DNA of 42,005 nucleotides from JBEKTY01 sp049515555 (GTDB lineage: Bacteria > Planctomycetota > Planctomycetia > Pirellulales > Thermoguttaceae). Each line of letters begins with the position of its first letter. Positions within the stretch are counted from its first letter, which is position 1. Both the position numbers and the translations under genes were made by a program. Positions 7,858 to 14,536 of this stretch are shown here, one piece after another. The notes beneath the pieces are model-generated. The model was not told where the DNA came from, made no database searches, and saw only the letters and a program-made list of their open reading frames with translations. The stretch covers positions 1 through 42,005 of the forward strand of contig JBEKTY010000058.1 of assembly GCA_049515555.1 (NCBI GenBank). The letters are read 5' to 3'.

Positions 7858-7934
7858 GTAACCGCTCACGGCCTGCAAAGCAGCAGCCACGCTCTGCGTG
7901 GGCTGCTGCTTTGGCGCGCGCCGCGAACGGTTAC
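7858..7934. repeat. nested palindromic element, second copy of the TAACCG outer arms
   Basis: Outer arms GTAACCGCTCAC (7858-7869) and GCGAACGGTTAC (7923-7934) pair except at two positions. The inner hairpin 7877-7912 pairs AAAGCAGCAGCC with GGCTGCTGCTTT, extended by CACGC/GCGTG with one bulge. The outer arms match those at 6486-6608 but the core is different, so the element looks modular. It abuts the remnant gene that starts near 7943. Confidence 0.8.
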
Positions 7935-7942
7935 GCCGCCAG

Positions 7943-8240
7943 GCGTACGGCAAGCTGATGGCCGCCGACATTCTGATCCTGGCGGGATCGGTGCAGGACC
8001 GATACCTGTCCGCCCGATGGAAGATTTTTTTCGACCGGGGTTTCTTCATGAACCACGTCCCGCTGTTCGCCGGCAAGCAGATAGGCTGCCTCGTATCGGG
8101 GCCACTCGCGCAACTGGCCAATCTGCGGCAAATCCTCGAAGCCTACTTCGAATGCCAGCAGGCGAACTTCGTCGGCATCGTGACCGACGAATGCGTCAGT
8201 TCTGAGGAACTCGACCGGCTCTTGGACGGACTAGCGGGGC
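7943..8240 (+). pseudogene. flavodoxin-fold NAD(P)H-dependent oxidoreductase remnant
   Basis: The frame encodes about 100 residues resembling the middle to C-terminal part of NADPH-dependent FMN reductase/flavodoxin-family proteins. It includes ADILILAGSVQDRYLSARWK, FFDRGFFMNHVPLFAGKQ, GCLVSGPLAQ and NFVGIVTDECVSSEELD. The flavin-phosphate-binding N-terminus (roughly 60 residues) is absent: upstream is palindrome 7858-7934 rather than coding sequence. After about 8240 the frame (open to 8329) loses resemblance to the family. No ribosome-binding site precedes a plausible start. I read it as a 5'-deleted gene, possibly cut by the palindromic element. Confidence 0.65.
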
Positions 8241-8325
8241 GCTTGTCCCACCCCAACCACCCATTCTCGCCTCGGCGAGGCAGCGTTTCATCCCATTACA
8301 AGCGTGCGACCTTCCGCAACAGAAA

Positions 8326-8883
8326 CTAATTGTCCGGCGACAACAGCACCGGCGGCACGTCAAAGGGCAGACGGGCGGCGAGGGCTTCCATCGTCTGCCG
8401 GGCGTCGTGGTCGAGATAGGCCCACTGCTGCGTGGCCACCGCGGCATCCACGAGGTTGCCGATCTGTTCGGCGGCGCGATCGGCCGCGTCGGCCACGCCT
8501 TCCAAGCCGGCCAGCGGATCGGCCATCGCCGCCGCCGGGGCGGAATCTGCCACCGTGGGCCGCGGCGCGGGCTGCTGGTTTCCCACCACTTCCGTGCCTT
8601 GCGGGCCTGGCTGCCGTGAACCACCTCCGGCAAATGTCTGCCAAAGGACCGCGGCGGCGGCCAGCAGGCAGCTTGCCGTCAGGACCGCGGCGATCCAGCG
8701 AGAAAGCCGTCCGGCGCGCCGGCGGCTTGGCCCGACGGTGACGTCCGCGGGCCGGGTTTGCTGTACCGCGCGGCGCAGCCGGGCGTGCAACTCAGCCGAA
8801 AACTGCGGACGCGACGCCAGGGCCTCGCGCCGCAGACGCTCCACCAGCAGTTGGCGCTCGTTCATGGAAAGGGGGTCAAACAT
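8326..8883 (-). CDS. single-pass membrane protein, probable regulator (anti-sigma-like) of the adjacent ECF sigma factor
   Basis: The 185-residue protein has a basic cytoplasmic N-terminal region (about 1-58, including NERQLLVERLRREALASRP), one transmembrane segment (about 60-83) and an Ala/Pro-rich exported C-terminal part. Its ATG at 8883 lies inside the end of the sigma gene (ATGTTTGA, 8-base overlap), so translation is almost certainly coupled. Position and topology fit an anti-sigma factor. The HxxxCxxC zinc signature of ZAS anti-sigma factors is missing, so the role is inferred from context. An alternative is a membrane co-regulator of another kind. Confidence 0.75.
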   Translation of the reverse strand: MFDPLSMNERQLLVERLRREALASRPQFSAELHARLRRAVQQTRPADVTVGPSRRRAGRLSRWIAAVLTASCLLAAAAVLWQTFAGGGSRQPGPQGTEVVGNQQPAPRPTVADSAPAAAMADPLAGLEGVADAADRAAEQIGNLVDAAVATQQWAYLDHDARQTMEALAARLPFDVPPVLLSPDN

Positions 8884-9517
8884 CGGGCACCTCCGCGGTC
8901 ACGGCAGAAAGGGCTGGACTGCGGCCGCGGGCCTGGGCGACTCGTCGCGGCGGGCCCTCGGGCGCGAGCTCCCGCAGCCGCGGCAGCAGCCTTCTTCGGG
9001 CACGGAACAGCATCGTCTTGACCGCCACCCAGGAGCGACCCAGGACGGCAGCCACCTCACGCAGCGGCAGGTCCTCGACGTAGTGCAACCAGAGGGCGGT
9101 CAATTCCTCCTCGGAAAGCATCTGAGCGGCCATGCCCCATAGATACCGACGGTTCTCCTCTTCGACCGCTGCCTCGACGGGCCCGGGCGCCGCGGAGACC
9201 GCCCCCTGCAAGACTTGGGCGTCGCCCTGCGGCCGGGTGCGGCGGTGGTGATTGATGCTCACCCGCCGGGCAATCGTGAAGATCCAGGTGGCCACCAGCC
9301 AGCGCCGCCGATAGCGGTGCAGGTTGGCGTAGACGCGGACGAACGTGTCCTGAAGCAGGTCTTCGGCATCCGCGGCGCCGCCACGCTGCCGCAGGAAGTG
9401 CAACACCGGCGCTTGGAAACGCCGCAGGAGCTCTTCCCAACTGGCCGCACACCCCTGCTGTGCCTGCCGGGCAAGCTCCTCATCGCTCGGTAACGGCGCC
9501 GGGCCGGTGCGCGGCAT
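8876..9517 (-). CDS. ECF-family RNA polymerase sigma factor
   Basis: A 213-residue extracytoplasmic-function sigma factor. The start is placed at ATG 9517 (MPRTGPAPLPSDEELAR), 5 bases after the preceding gene's stop; the frame stays open upstream but runs into that gene. Region 2 is visible as FQAPVLHFLRQRGG, AEDLLQDTFVRVYANL and WIFTIARRVSINHHRR. Region 4 is LTALWLHYVEDLPLREVAAV and LGRSWVAVKTMLFRARRRL, a normal helix-turn-helix. A Pro/Arg-rich tail of about 25 residues follows. It is sandwiched between a secreted protein gene and an overlapping membrane-protein gene, suggesting a signalling unit that may regulate these genes themselves. Confidence 0.93.
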   Translation of the reverse strand: MPRTGPAPLPSDEELARQAQQGCAASWEELLRRFQAPVLHFLRQRGGAADAEDLLQDTFVRVYANLHRYRRRWLVATWIFTIARRVSINHHRRTRPQGDAQVLQGAVSAAPGPVEAAVEEENRRYLWGMAAQMLSEEELTALWLHYVEDLPLREVAAVLGRSWVAVKTMLFRARRRLLPRLRELAPEGPPRRVAQARGRSPALSAVTAEVPDV

Positions 9518-9522
9518 ATATG

Positions 9523-10497
9523 CTACTTTCCCGGATGCTGGCCGATTTCCGCCATCCGCCGCCAGGCTTTCTCCACGACCGCCCAGACCTGCCCGGCCGG
9601 CGCCCGCCACTGGATCGTCAACGCCTGGTCGGTCTTGGTGACCTTTAGGGCGTCGAGCAGCTTCATCGTCTCGGGGTCGGAGCCGTGCCGGATCGTGGCC
9701 ATGGCCCGGCCACCCTCGATGATGGCCCGCATTTGCTCCGCGGCGTCGTCGGTCTTCACGCTGAGCCGACCCTCGAAGAAGACCTCCGCCTTATCCTCGC
9801 CCAGGGCGATGCCCAGCGTATCGCTTTGCGTCAACAGGGGCGACTTCCAGGGCAGGTCCGCCTCAGAAAGCCGCACCGCCCGGGCCAGGACCATCGTGCC
9901 GGCCGGGACCGGCGCCGTCATCACGGAATCCTTGCTAATGGAATCCTTGCTAACGGAATCTTTGCCGACGAGATTGGGTCTTGTGCCGTCGAGCACGTCC
10001 AGGGCCGCGGTCACTTCGGCCGTCGCCCCGGCAAACACCAACACGCCCGGCTTGAAGAAGGCCCCGCTCATGCCCCGCGCAAACGGTGTGCCCTTGGCAA
10101 TGGTCCAGGTATGCAGCTCATAAGGGCCATGACGGCTCAGCCGATGATCCGGCGACTCCTTGACCTTCGCCAGCAGGTACTCGCGATCCACCGTGGCATG
10201 GACGATGGCCACGCCGGCATCTTTACTGATCTGCTTGGCATAAAAGGTTGCGGCGTGCAGGTCCTTGCATGGGTCGATGTTCCACCGGCGGCGGACCTCG
10301 GCCAGACGAGGCTCGGCGTCTTTATGCGTCTGGCTCCACTGCCGGCAGACATTCTGGACGATGGTGCCGGCGCGCAAGGCGTCGAAATCGACGTGGACTA
10401 CCCAAGTTGCGTCGGCCGATACCGTCTGCAAGTCCAGGGGCGCGCCCTCGACCAGTGACGCCAATCCCAGCAACGCCGCAATCGTCAGCGCTCGCAA
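9523..10497 (-). CDS. secreted protein of unknown function, paralogue A
   Basis: The start is placed at TTG 10497, giving (M)RALTIAALLGLASLVEGAP, which aligns with the N-terminus of the neighbouring paralogue and restores a signal peptide. The frame stays open to 10635, but that extension runs through palindrome 10517-10595 and looks non-native. The mature part begins LDLQTVSADATWVVHVDFDA and carries CKDLHAATFYAKQI, GAFFKPGVLVFAGA and the C-terminal IQWRAPAGQVWAVVEKAW. All of these have counterparts in the gene at 10688-11731, so this is a tandem duplication. No enzyme motif is recognised. It stops 5 bases before the sigma factor start, so the two are probably co-transcribed. Confidence 0.82.
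   Translation of the reverse strand: MRALTIAALLGLASLVEGAPLDLQTVSADATWVVHVDFDALRAGTIVQNVCRQWSQTHKDAEPRLAEVRRRWNIDPCKDLHAATFYAKQISKDAGVAIVHATVDREYLLAKVKESPDHRLSRHGPYELHTWTIAKGTPFARGMSGAFFKPGVLVFAGATAEVTAALDVLDGTRPNLVGKDSVSKDSISKDSVMTAPVPAGTMVLARAVRLSEADLPWKSPLLTQSDTLGIALGEDKAEVFFEGRLSVKTDDAAEQMRAIIEGGRAMATIRHGSDPETMKLLDALKVTKTDQALTIQWRAPAGQVWAVVEKAWRRMAEIGQHPGK
9925..9969. repeat. three 15-bp tandem repeats inside paralogue A
   Basis: Units begin at 9925, 9940 and 9955 and share GGAATCCTTGC or a close variant. On the coding strand they encode repeated KDSxS (VGKDSVSKDSISKDSV). The unit length keeps frame, and the repeat is absent from the paralogue at the aligned loop. Confidence 0.85.
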
Positions 10498-10516
10498 GAA
10501 AACAAGTTCACCAATT

Positions 10517-10595
10517 GGGTGGCACGTCCTGAGCGCAGCCAACGGCGTGGCGGGCCCGCAAACCACGCCCTTCGCTGCGCTCAGGGACGTGCCAC
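10517..10595. repeat. REPIN-like inverted repeat, type 2 (GGGTGGCACG family), copy B
   Basis: Arms at 10517-10550 and 10563-10595 form a long imperfect hairpin. It shares CCACGCCCTTCGCTGC, CTCAGGG and GTGGCACG ends with copy A at 4381-4458. It sits 20 bases upstream of the proposed TTG start of paralogue A, where a ribosome-binding site and leader would normally be. Confidence 0.75.
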
Positions 10596-10687
10596 ACTTG
10601 ATACAGCATGAACAGGTTATGGTTCTACAATCCATTAGGCCCAGAACGTGCGTGATTCACCTCCCGTTGGCCGGCGCGTCTTGTGTA

Positions 10688-11731
10688 CTAGAATTCGTCT
10701 TCACGAACCGGGGCCGGCTGGCTGGGACAGCCTTTGGCATCCCCCTTCTTTTCACCCTGCGGGCCGCCCGGCTTGTGATGCTGTTTGGCCCACTTCTCGG
10801 CCATGATCTTGGCGTGCTTCTGCACCATTTCCCAAACGTCACCGGCCGGGGCGCTCCAGAGGATGGTCAATGTCTTGCCGTCGGCGGTCACGTGCAGGGC
10901 GTCGATCAGCTTCTTGGCCAGCTCATCCTTATTGCAGTGCAGCTTGGCCAGGGCCACGCCGCCGTCGATGATCGCCTTCACCTGGCCGGTCACCTCGGTA
11001 TTGGTCATATTGGCCTTGGCCCGGAAGAACGACTTGCCTTCGTTCTCTCCCACGACGAAGCGGGCTGAATCGATCTGCTTCACCAGCGGCGGAACCTTGC
11101 CGGGCAGATCGGCCGCGGCGATTCCCGCCACGCGCAGCAAGACGCTGGTTCCCGGCGGGATCTTGCCGGCCAGCGGCGAACTGCTGCCCGCCCCGGGCTG
11201 CTTGCCCGCCAACACGTCCAACGCCGCCTGCAATTGCACCGGGCAATCGCTGAACACCAGCACTTCGGGCTTGAAGAAGGCGCCGGCCACGGTGTGCGAC
11301 CCCTTGGGGCCCTTGTGGCTCCAGGTGTGGATCTCGTAGCCGCCCTGCTTGAGAAGCTTGTGGTCGGGGGCCTTCTCCGCCTTCTCCAGGAGAAGTTTCT
11401 GGTTCACCTTGGCGTGGACGATCAGTACGCCGGTGTGCTTGCCGATCTGCGGGCCGTAGGCCGTGACGCCGTGCAGGTCCTTGCGCGGGTCCATGCCGAT
11501 CAACTCGGGGAGCTTGGCCAGGTGTTGGGCAATCTCCTTGTGTTCCGTCAGGCACTTGTCGCGGGCCTTCTGGAAGACCATCGAGGCGTGTACGGCGTCG
11601 ATGTCCACGTGGACGACCCATTTCGCGTCGGCAGCGACCGTCTGCAACTCCAGCGGCGCCGCTTGCACCGTCGCCACCAGGCCCAGCACCAGCGCGAGGA
11701 CCACTGCCATTCCAACTCCGAGGACTCTCAT
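10688..11731 (-). CDS. secreted protein of unknown function, paralogue B
   Basis: A 347-residue secreted protein. ATG 11731 is preferred because GGAGG lies 6 bases upstream; the adjacent ATG at 11734 would leave only 3. The signal peptide ends near VQAAP. The mature sequence opens LELQTVAADAKWVVHVDIDA, parallel to paralogue A, and shares RKDLHGVTAYGPQIG, GAFFKPEVLVFSDC, an IDGGxALAKL segment and the C-terminal ILWSAPAGDVWEMVQKHA. The tail is Lys/Pro-rich. I know of no assigned function. Secretion, pairing with a paralogue and linkage to an ECF sigma factor suggest an exported component of a signalling or envelope unit. Confidence 0.85.
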   Translation of the reverse strand: MRVLGVGMAVVLALVLGLVATVQAAPLELQTVAADAKWVVHVDIDAVHASMVFQKARDKCLTEHKEIAQHLAKLPELIGMDPRKDLHGVTAYGPQIGKHTGVLIVHAKVNQKLLLEKAEKAPDHKLLKQGGYEIHTWSHKGPKGSHTVAGAFFKPEVLVFSDCPVQLQAALDVLAGKQPGAGSSSPLAGKIPPGTSVLLRVAGIAAADLPGKVPPLVKQIDSARFVVGENEGKSFFRAKANMTNTEVTGQVKAIIDGGVALAKLHCNKDELAKKLIDALHVTADGKTLTILWSAPAGDVWEMVQKHAKIMAEKWAKQHHKPGGPQGEKKGDAKGCPSQPAPVREDEF

Positions 11732-11782
11732 CATGCACCTCCAGGGGGGGGAAACACGGAACGTAGTAAATGCAACCTGTTA

Positions 11783-11864
11783 TTGTATACACGCGGCGCG
11801 GCGGCAGGTTACAGGAAAAGTTGCTGCCTTGCTGCGTTCCCATTTCTCGTGCGGTTGTATACAC
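11783..11864 (-). promoter_or_regulatory. two TTGTATACAC sites upstream of paralogue B
   Basis: The 10-mer TTGTATACAC, with the palindromic core GTATAC, occurs at 11783-11792 and again at 11855-11864, about 50 and 124 bases upstream of the paralogue B start. Spacing is 72 bases. They could be operator half-sites or ECF-promoter-related elements; binding is inferred. Confidence 0.45.
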
Positions 11865-11871
11865 CTCCATA

Positions 11872-12640
11872 GGTGGTGTGATCCTCGGCGGGGGCGGTCA
11901 TCGTCGTTGTCGCGCAGAGGACATCCTGTACCCGACCGTGAAGCGCTTTCAATAATGTGGGAAGACGTAATGCTTCCGCTCACGATTTGGCCTCCAAAGG
12001 TATCTCCGAGTCCAAGAAACGACCACGGCCCCGGGAGGGGGCCGATTTGTAAGTCGTTCTATCTCAATCACTTAAATAAAGTGGAGCGGAGGAGAAACCA
12101 ACACCATATTCCACAAGTGCTTGCCGTTAAAATAGTTGCGTCGATTCTCTTCTGAACTTATCCACCCATATCCGACCACAAATCCGACCAAAATTACCCA
12201 TGAGGGTGAGGCAGTTGGATCCGGTCGTCGTTACCTGTCGCACGAAACCCCGAGCCCCACCTGCGTCACCCGTTTCGGGGGCGATCGCCGAGACCGCGAA
12301 GGCCCTTCGCCGTCCACCCGCAAGTCGTCGGGCAGCCTGCAACTTCGATCCCATCCTCTCCGTTCCGGATCTCCCTCCTCCGACGCCCCGAGTCCAAAAG
12401 TCCACGGGTTTTGCGGCTGAATATGGCAACCCTCCGAACCGCTCTTAGCCCTTTGGGACGGAACCGCCAGCCGCCCGTCCTTCCCGTCAAGCCCGTCGAC
12501 CGCAGTCGCCTTGGGAGTCCAGTGCTCCCGCTGCACGCCGAGAACCAGATGCCGCTGATCGGTCGTCATTGGAGCAAAGACAAAGTGGCACGAAGTTAAC
12601 GCAGACTGGTTCCTGGGATTCCAAGCTGAAAGAAATCGTT
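11872..12640. other. long stretch without a convincing gene
   Basis: About 770 bases show no gene I can support. Frames on both strands are short, lack ribosome-binding sites and match no family. Visible structure is a GC-rich hairpin at 12026-12044 (CGGCCCC with GGGGCCG), the tandem ATCCGACCA repeat at 12170-12190, and a locally AT-rich part around 12060-12200. The longest frame (12231-12779, minus) has no recognisable motif and runs into the MBL-fold remnant in another frame. The region separates the sigma-factor unit from the gene remnants and may be an old insertion. Confidence 0.6.
12170..12190. repeat. tandem ATCCGACCA repeat
   Basis: ATCCGACCA occurs at 12170-12178 and 12182-12190, separated by CAA, in an AT-richer patch. 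Two same-strand copies one DNA turn apart (12 bases) suggest a protein-binding site. No adjacent gene explains it. Confidence 0.5.
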
Positions 12641-12982
12641 TTACCTCTTCCCAGGTGCGTCGCAAGCTATTTTCTGGCTTGTCGCCATGATGTTGCGCTG
12701 GCCGTGCCGGAGGACGCGCGTGGCCAGGCGCGGATATTTGATGCGCATGTAGTCCACGAACAACTGTGGATCCTCGCAATTAGTCGCGAACATGTCGAAG
12801 TGGGTGGGTACTGTCAGCCCAGGGCGGATGGCGCCCGCCAGGTCCGCCGCTTCCTGGTAGGTCATGTTGCCGATGCAGTTTGCGGCGAGACGTTTGGCGT
12901 CGCGGCCGTTGATTGGCAACAGTGCCAGATCCAGCGGCCATCGCCGTAGCCCGGCCTGCATACCTTCATACAGGCACGTATC
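12641..12982 (-). pseudogene. MBL-fold metallo-hydrolase (UlaG-like) C-terminal remnant
   Basis: The last 114 codons of a UlaG/L-ascorbate-6-phosphate-lactonase-like metallo-hydrolase are readable: DTCLYEGMQAGLRRW, DLALLPINGRDAKRL, IGNMTYQEAADLAG, PTHFDMFATNCEDPQ and VLRHGQRNI, with a stop at 12641. Homology starts abruptly at 12982. Upstream in frame is antisense to an alcohol dehydrogenase remnant, so the first two-thirds, including the HxHxDH metal site, are lost. No start or ribosome-binding site is present. The break coincides to within a few bases with the 5' break of the next remnant. Confidence 0.8.
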
Positions 12983-13835
12983 ACGCCCGGCCATGAGCCG
13001 GCGGGTATCGTGGCGGCGGTCGGATTGGGCGTGCGACACTTCCGCGAGGGCGACGAAGTGATTTGCGCGCCGTCGGGCTTCTGCGGCGTGTGCCAGAATT
13101 GCAGGATCGGCAACCATCACTACTGCGAACATGCTTTTACCACCGGCGGCGACGGGCCGGTGGACGTCCGGCCGGGGGCCTTCGCCGAATAAATGCTCAC
13201 CAATGAAACCAGCATCTATCACAAGCCCGCGGCAGTTTCCTTCGACGCGGGGGCCTTGACCGAGCCGCTCTCGGGGGCCTGGAAAGGCACGATTCAATAC
13301 AGCCAGTTGCAGGTTGGCGAGGACGTCGTGGTCATCGGCGTGGGCGGCATCGGCCTGTTGTGCCTGATGGTGGCGCGGGCGGCCGGGGCCGGCCGGCGAT
13401 CGCCATCGACCCCAGCGACTATGCCCGGCGCAACGCCTTGGCGTTGGGCGCCACGCACGCGATCGACCCAAGCAAGGAAGACCCCAAGAAGCAGGTTTAC
13501 GACATTCTGCCGCAAGGTCCCGACGTGGTGATCGAGGCCGCCGGACCGATCGCCGCCGTGCGGCTGATGACCGACCTGCGGCGGCGCGGAACGCGCTGGA
13601 ACATATTCGGCATCACCACGCACGAACAATTCGAACTCGACGGCGGTTACACGCATTTCCTGGAAGGCCGCATGGACGCCAGTTTTGGCACTACGCCGCT
13701 GGCCATGCAACGGGCCATCCGCCTGATGGAGTTGGGACTGGTGAACCCCGAGAAGATCATTTCCCATCGCTTCGCCCTGAGAGACTTGCACAAGGCCGTC
13801 GAAGTCATGGGGCAACCCGAACGCAATAAGGTGGA
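12980..13835 (+). pseudogene. zinc-dependent alcohol/L-threonine dehydrogenase (MDR family) remnant
   Basis: The frame begins mid-protein at ITPGHEPAGIVAAVG, so about 50 N-terminal residues are missing. It continues with the structural-zinc region (CGVCQNCRIGNHHYCEH). At 13190-13192 an in-frame TAA replaces the Tyr expected after GAFAE. The frame resumes at MLTNETSIYHKPA and reaches the Rossmann motif VGVGGIGLLCLMVARAAGAG. A loss of one base near 13390 then shifts the frame to AIAIDPSDYARRNAL, and it runs to EVMGQPERNKV at about 13835. Truncation, nonsense codon and frameshift together make it non-functional. It continues in frame into the symporter remnant, giving an open frame of 350 codons from 13360 to 14412. 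Confidence 0.85.
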
Positions 13836-14412
13836 AACCATGGGCTGGTCGGCCCAGACCTACCAATACGGTCTCGCGGCCGCCCACTCCTATTGGTATA
13901 ATGCCGTTCCGGCAATCATCTTTCTCGCTATGGTGATGATGCCTTTTTACTATATTTGCCGGACCCATTCCGTTCCCGGCTACCTGAAACTCCGTTTTGA
14001 CCGGCGCAGCAGCACCGTGGCCGGAGGCTCATTCACCTTCATGACGGTCATGGTGAGCGGGGCCAGCATGTTCGCCATGGTGAAGATCCTGCACCTTCTG
14101 CTCGGTTTGGGGGTCACGGCCATGATCGCCGGTTTCATGTCGGGCATGGCCGGCAACGTCAGCGCCTTCGCCACCGTTTGGGTTTACGACGTGTACAAAC
14201 CACCCTTCAATAAGAACGCCAGCGACCACCATTATCTGAACATGGGCCGGTTGTGCGCGCTGGTCGGCGTGGGCGTCTCGATCGGCACGGCCTACGCGCT
14301 CTTCTATTTTTCCAACGTGCTCGAGTTCTTCCAGGCCTTGGGAATGTTCTTCCTCATCCCCCTGTTTGCCGTGGTTATCTGGTACTTCGCTTTATGTCTA
14401 TTTTTCGAATAA
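13836..14412 (+). pseudogene. sodium:solute symporter (SSS family) remnant, 5'-truncated and internally deleted
   Basis: From GWSAQTYQYGLAAAH onward the frame matches the early membrane helices of planctomycete/Bacteroidetes sugar symporters of the SSS family, including PFYYICRTHSVPGYLKLRF. After KILHLLLG it jumps to a segment from much later in the same family (LGVTAMIAGFMSGMAGN, VSAFATVWVYDVYKPP, YLNMGRLCALVGVGVSIGTA). About 60 N-terminal residues and a few hundred central ones are missing. Both junctions are in frame, and it ends ALCLFFE then stop. It is the only sugar-transporter sequence in the window, and it is broken. About 120 bases of featureless spacer follow before 14537. Confidence 0.82.
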
Positions 14413-14536
14413 GCTCATGAAATAGTCCTCGCACGGCCGCGCCGCGACAGCTATGATTCAATGCAATCAAGACCAGAGGAGCGGACCTCACGAAACCGAC
14501 GCTTAAGATTTCAATCAAATCGCAAAAGAACACTAC

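Noticed and set aside
12231..12779. Minus-strand frame of 182 codons in the gene-poor region
   Set aside because: There is no family resemblance or ribosome-binding site, and it runs into the UlaG-like remnant in a different frame. It is treated as chance.
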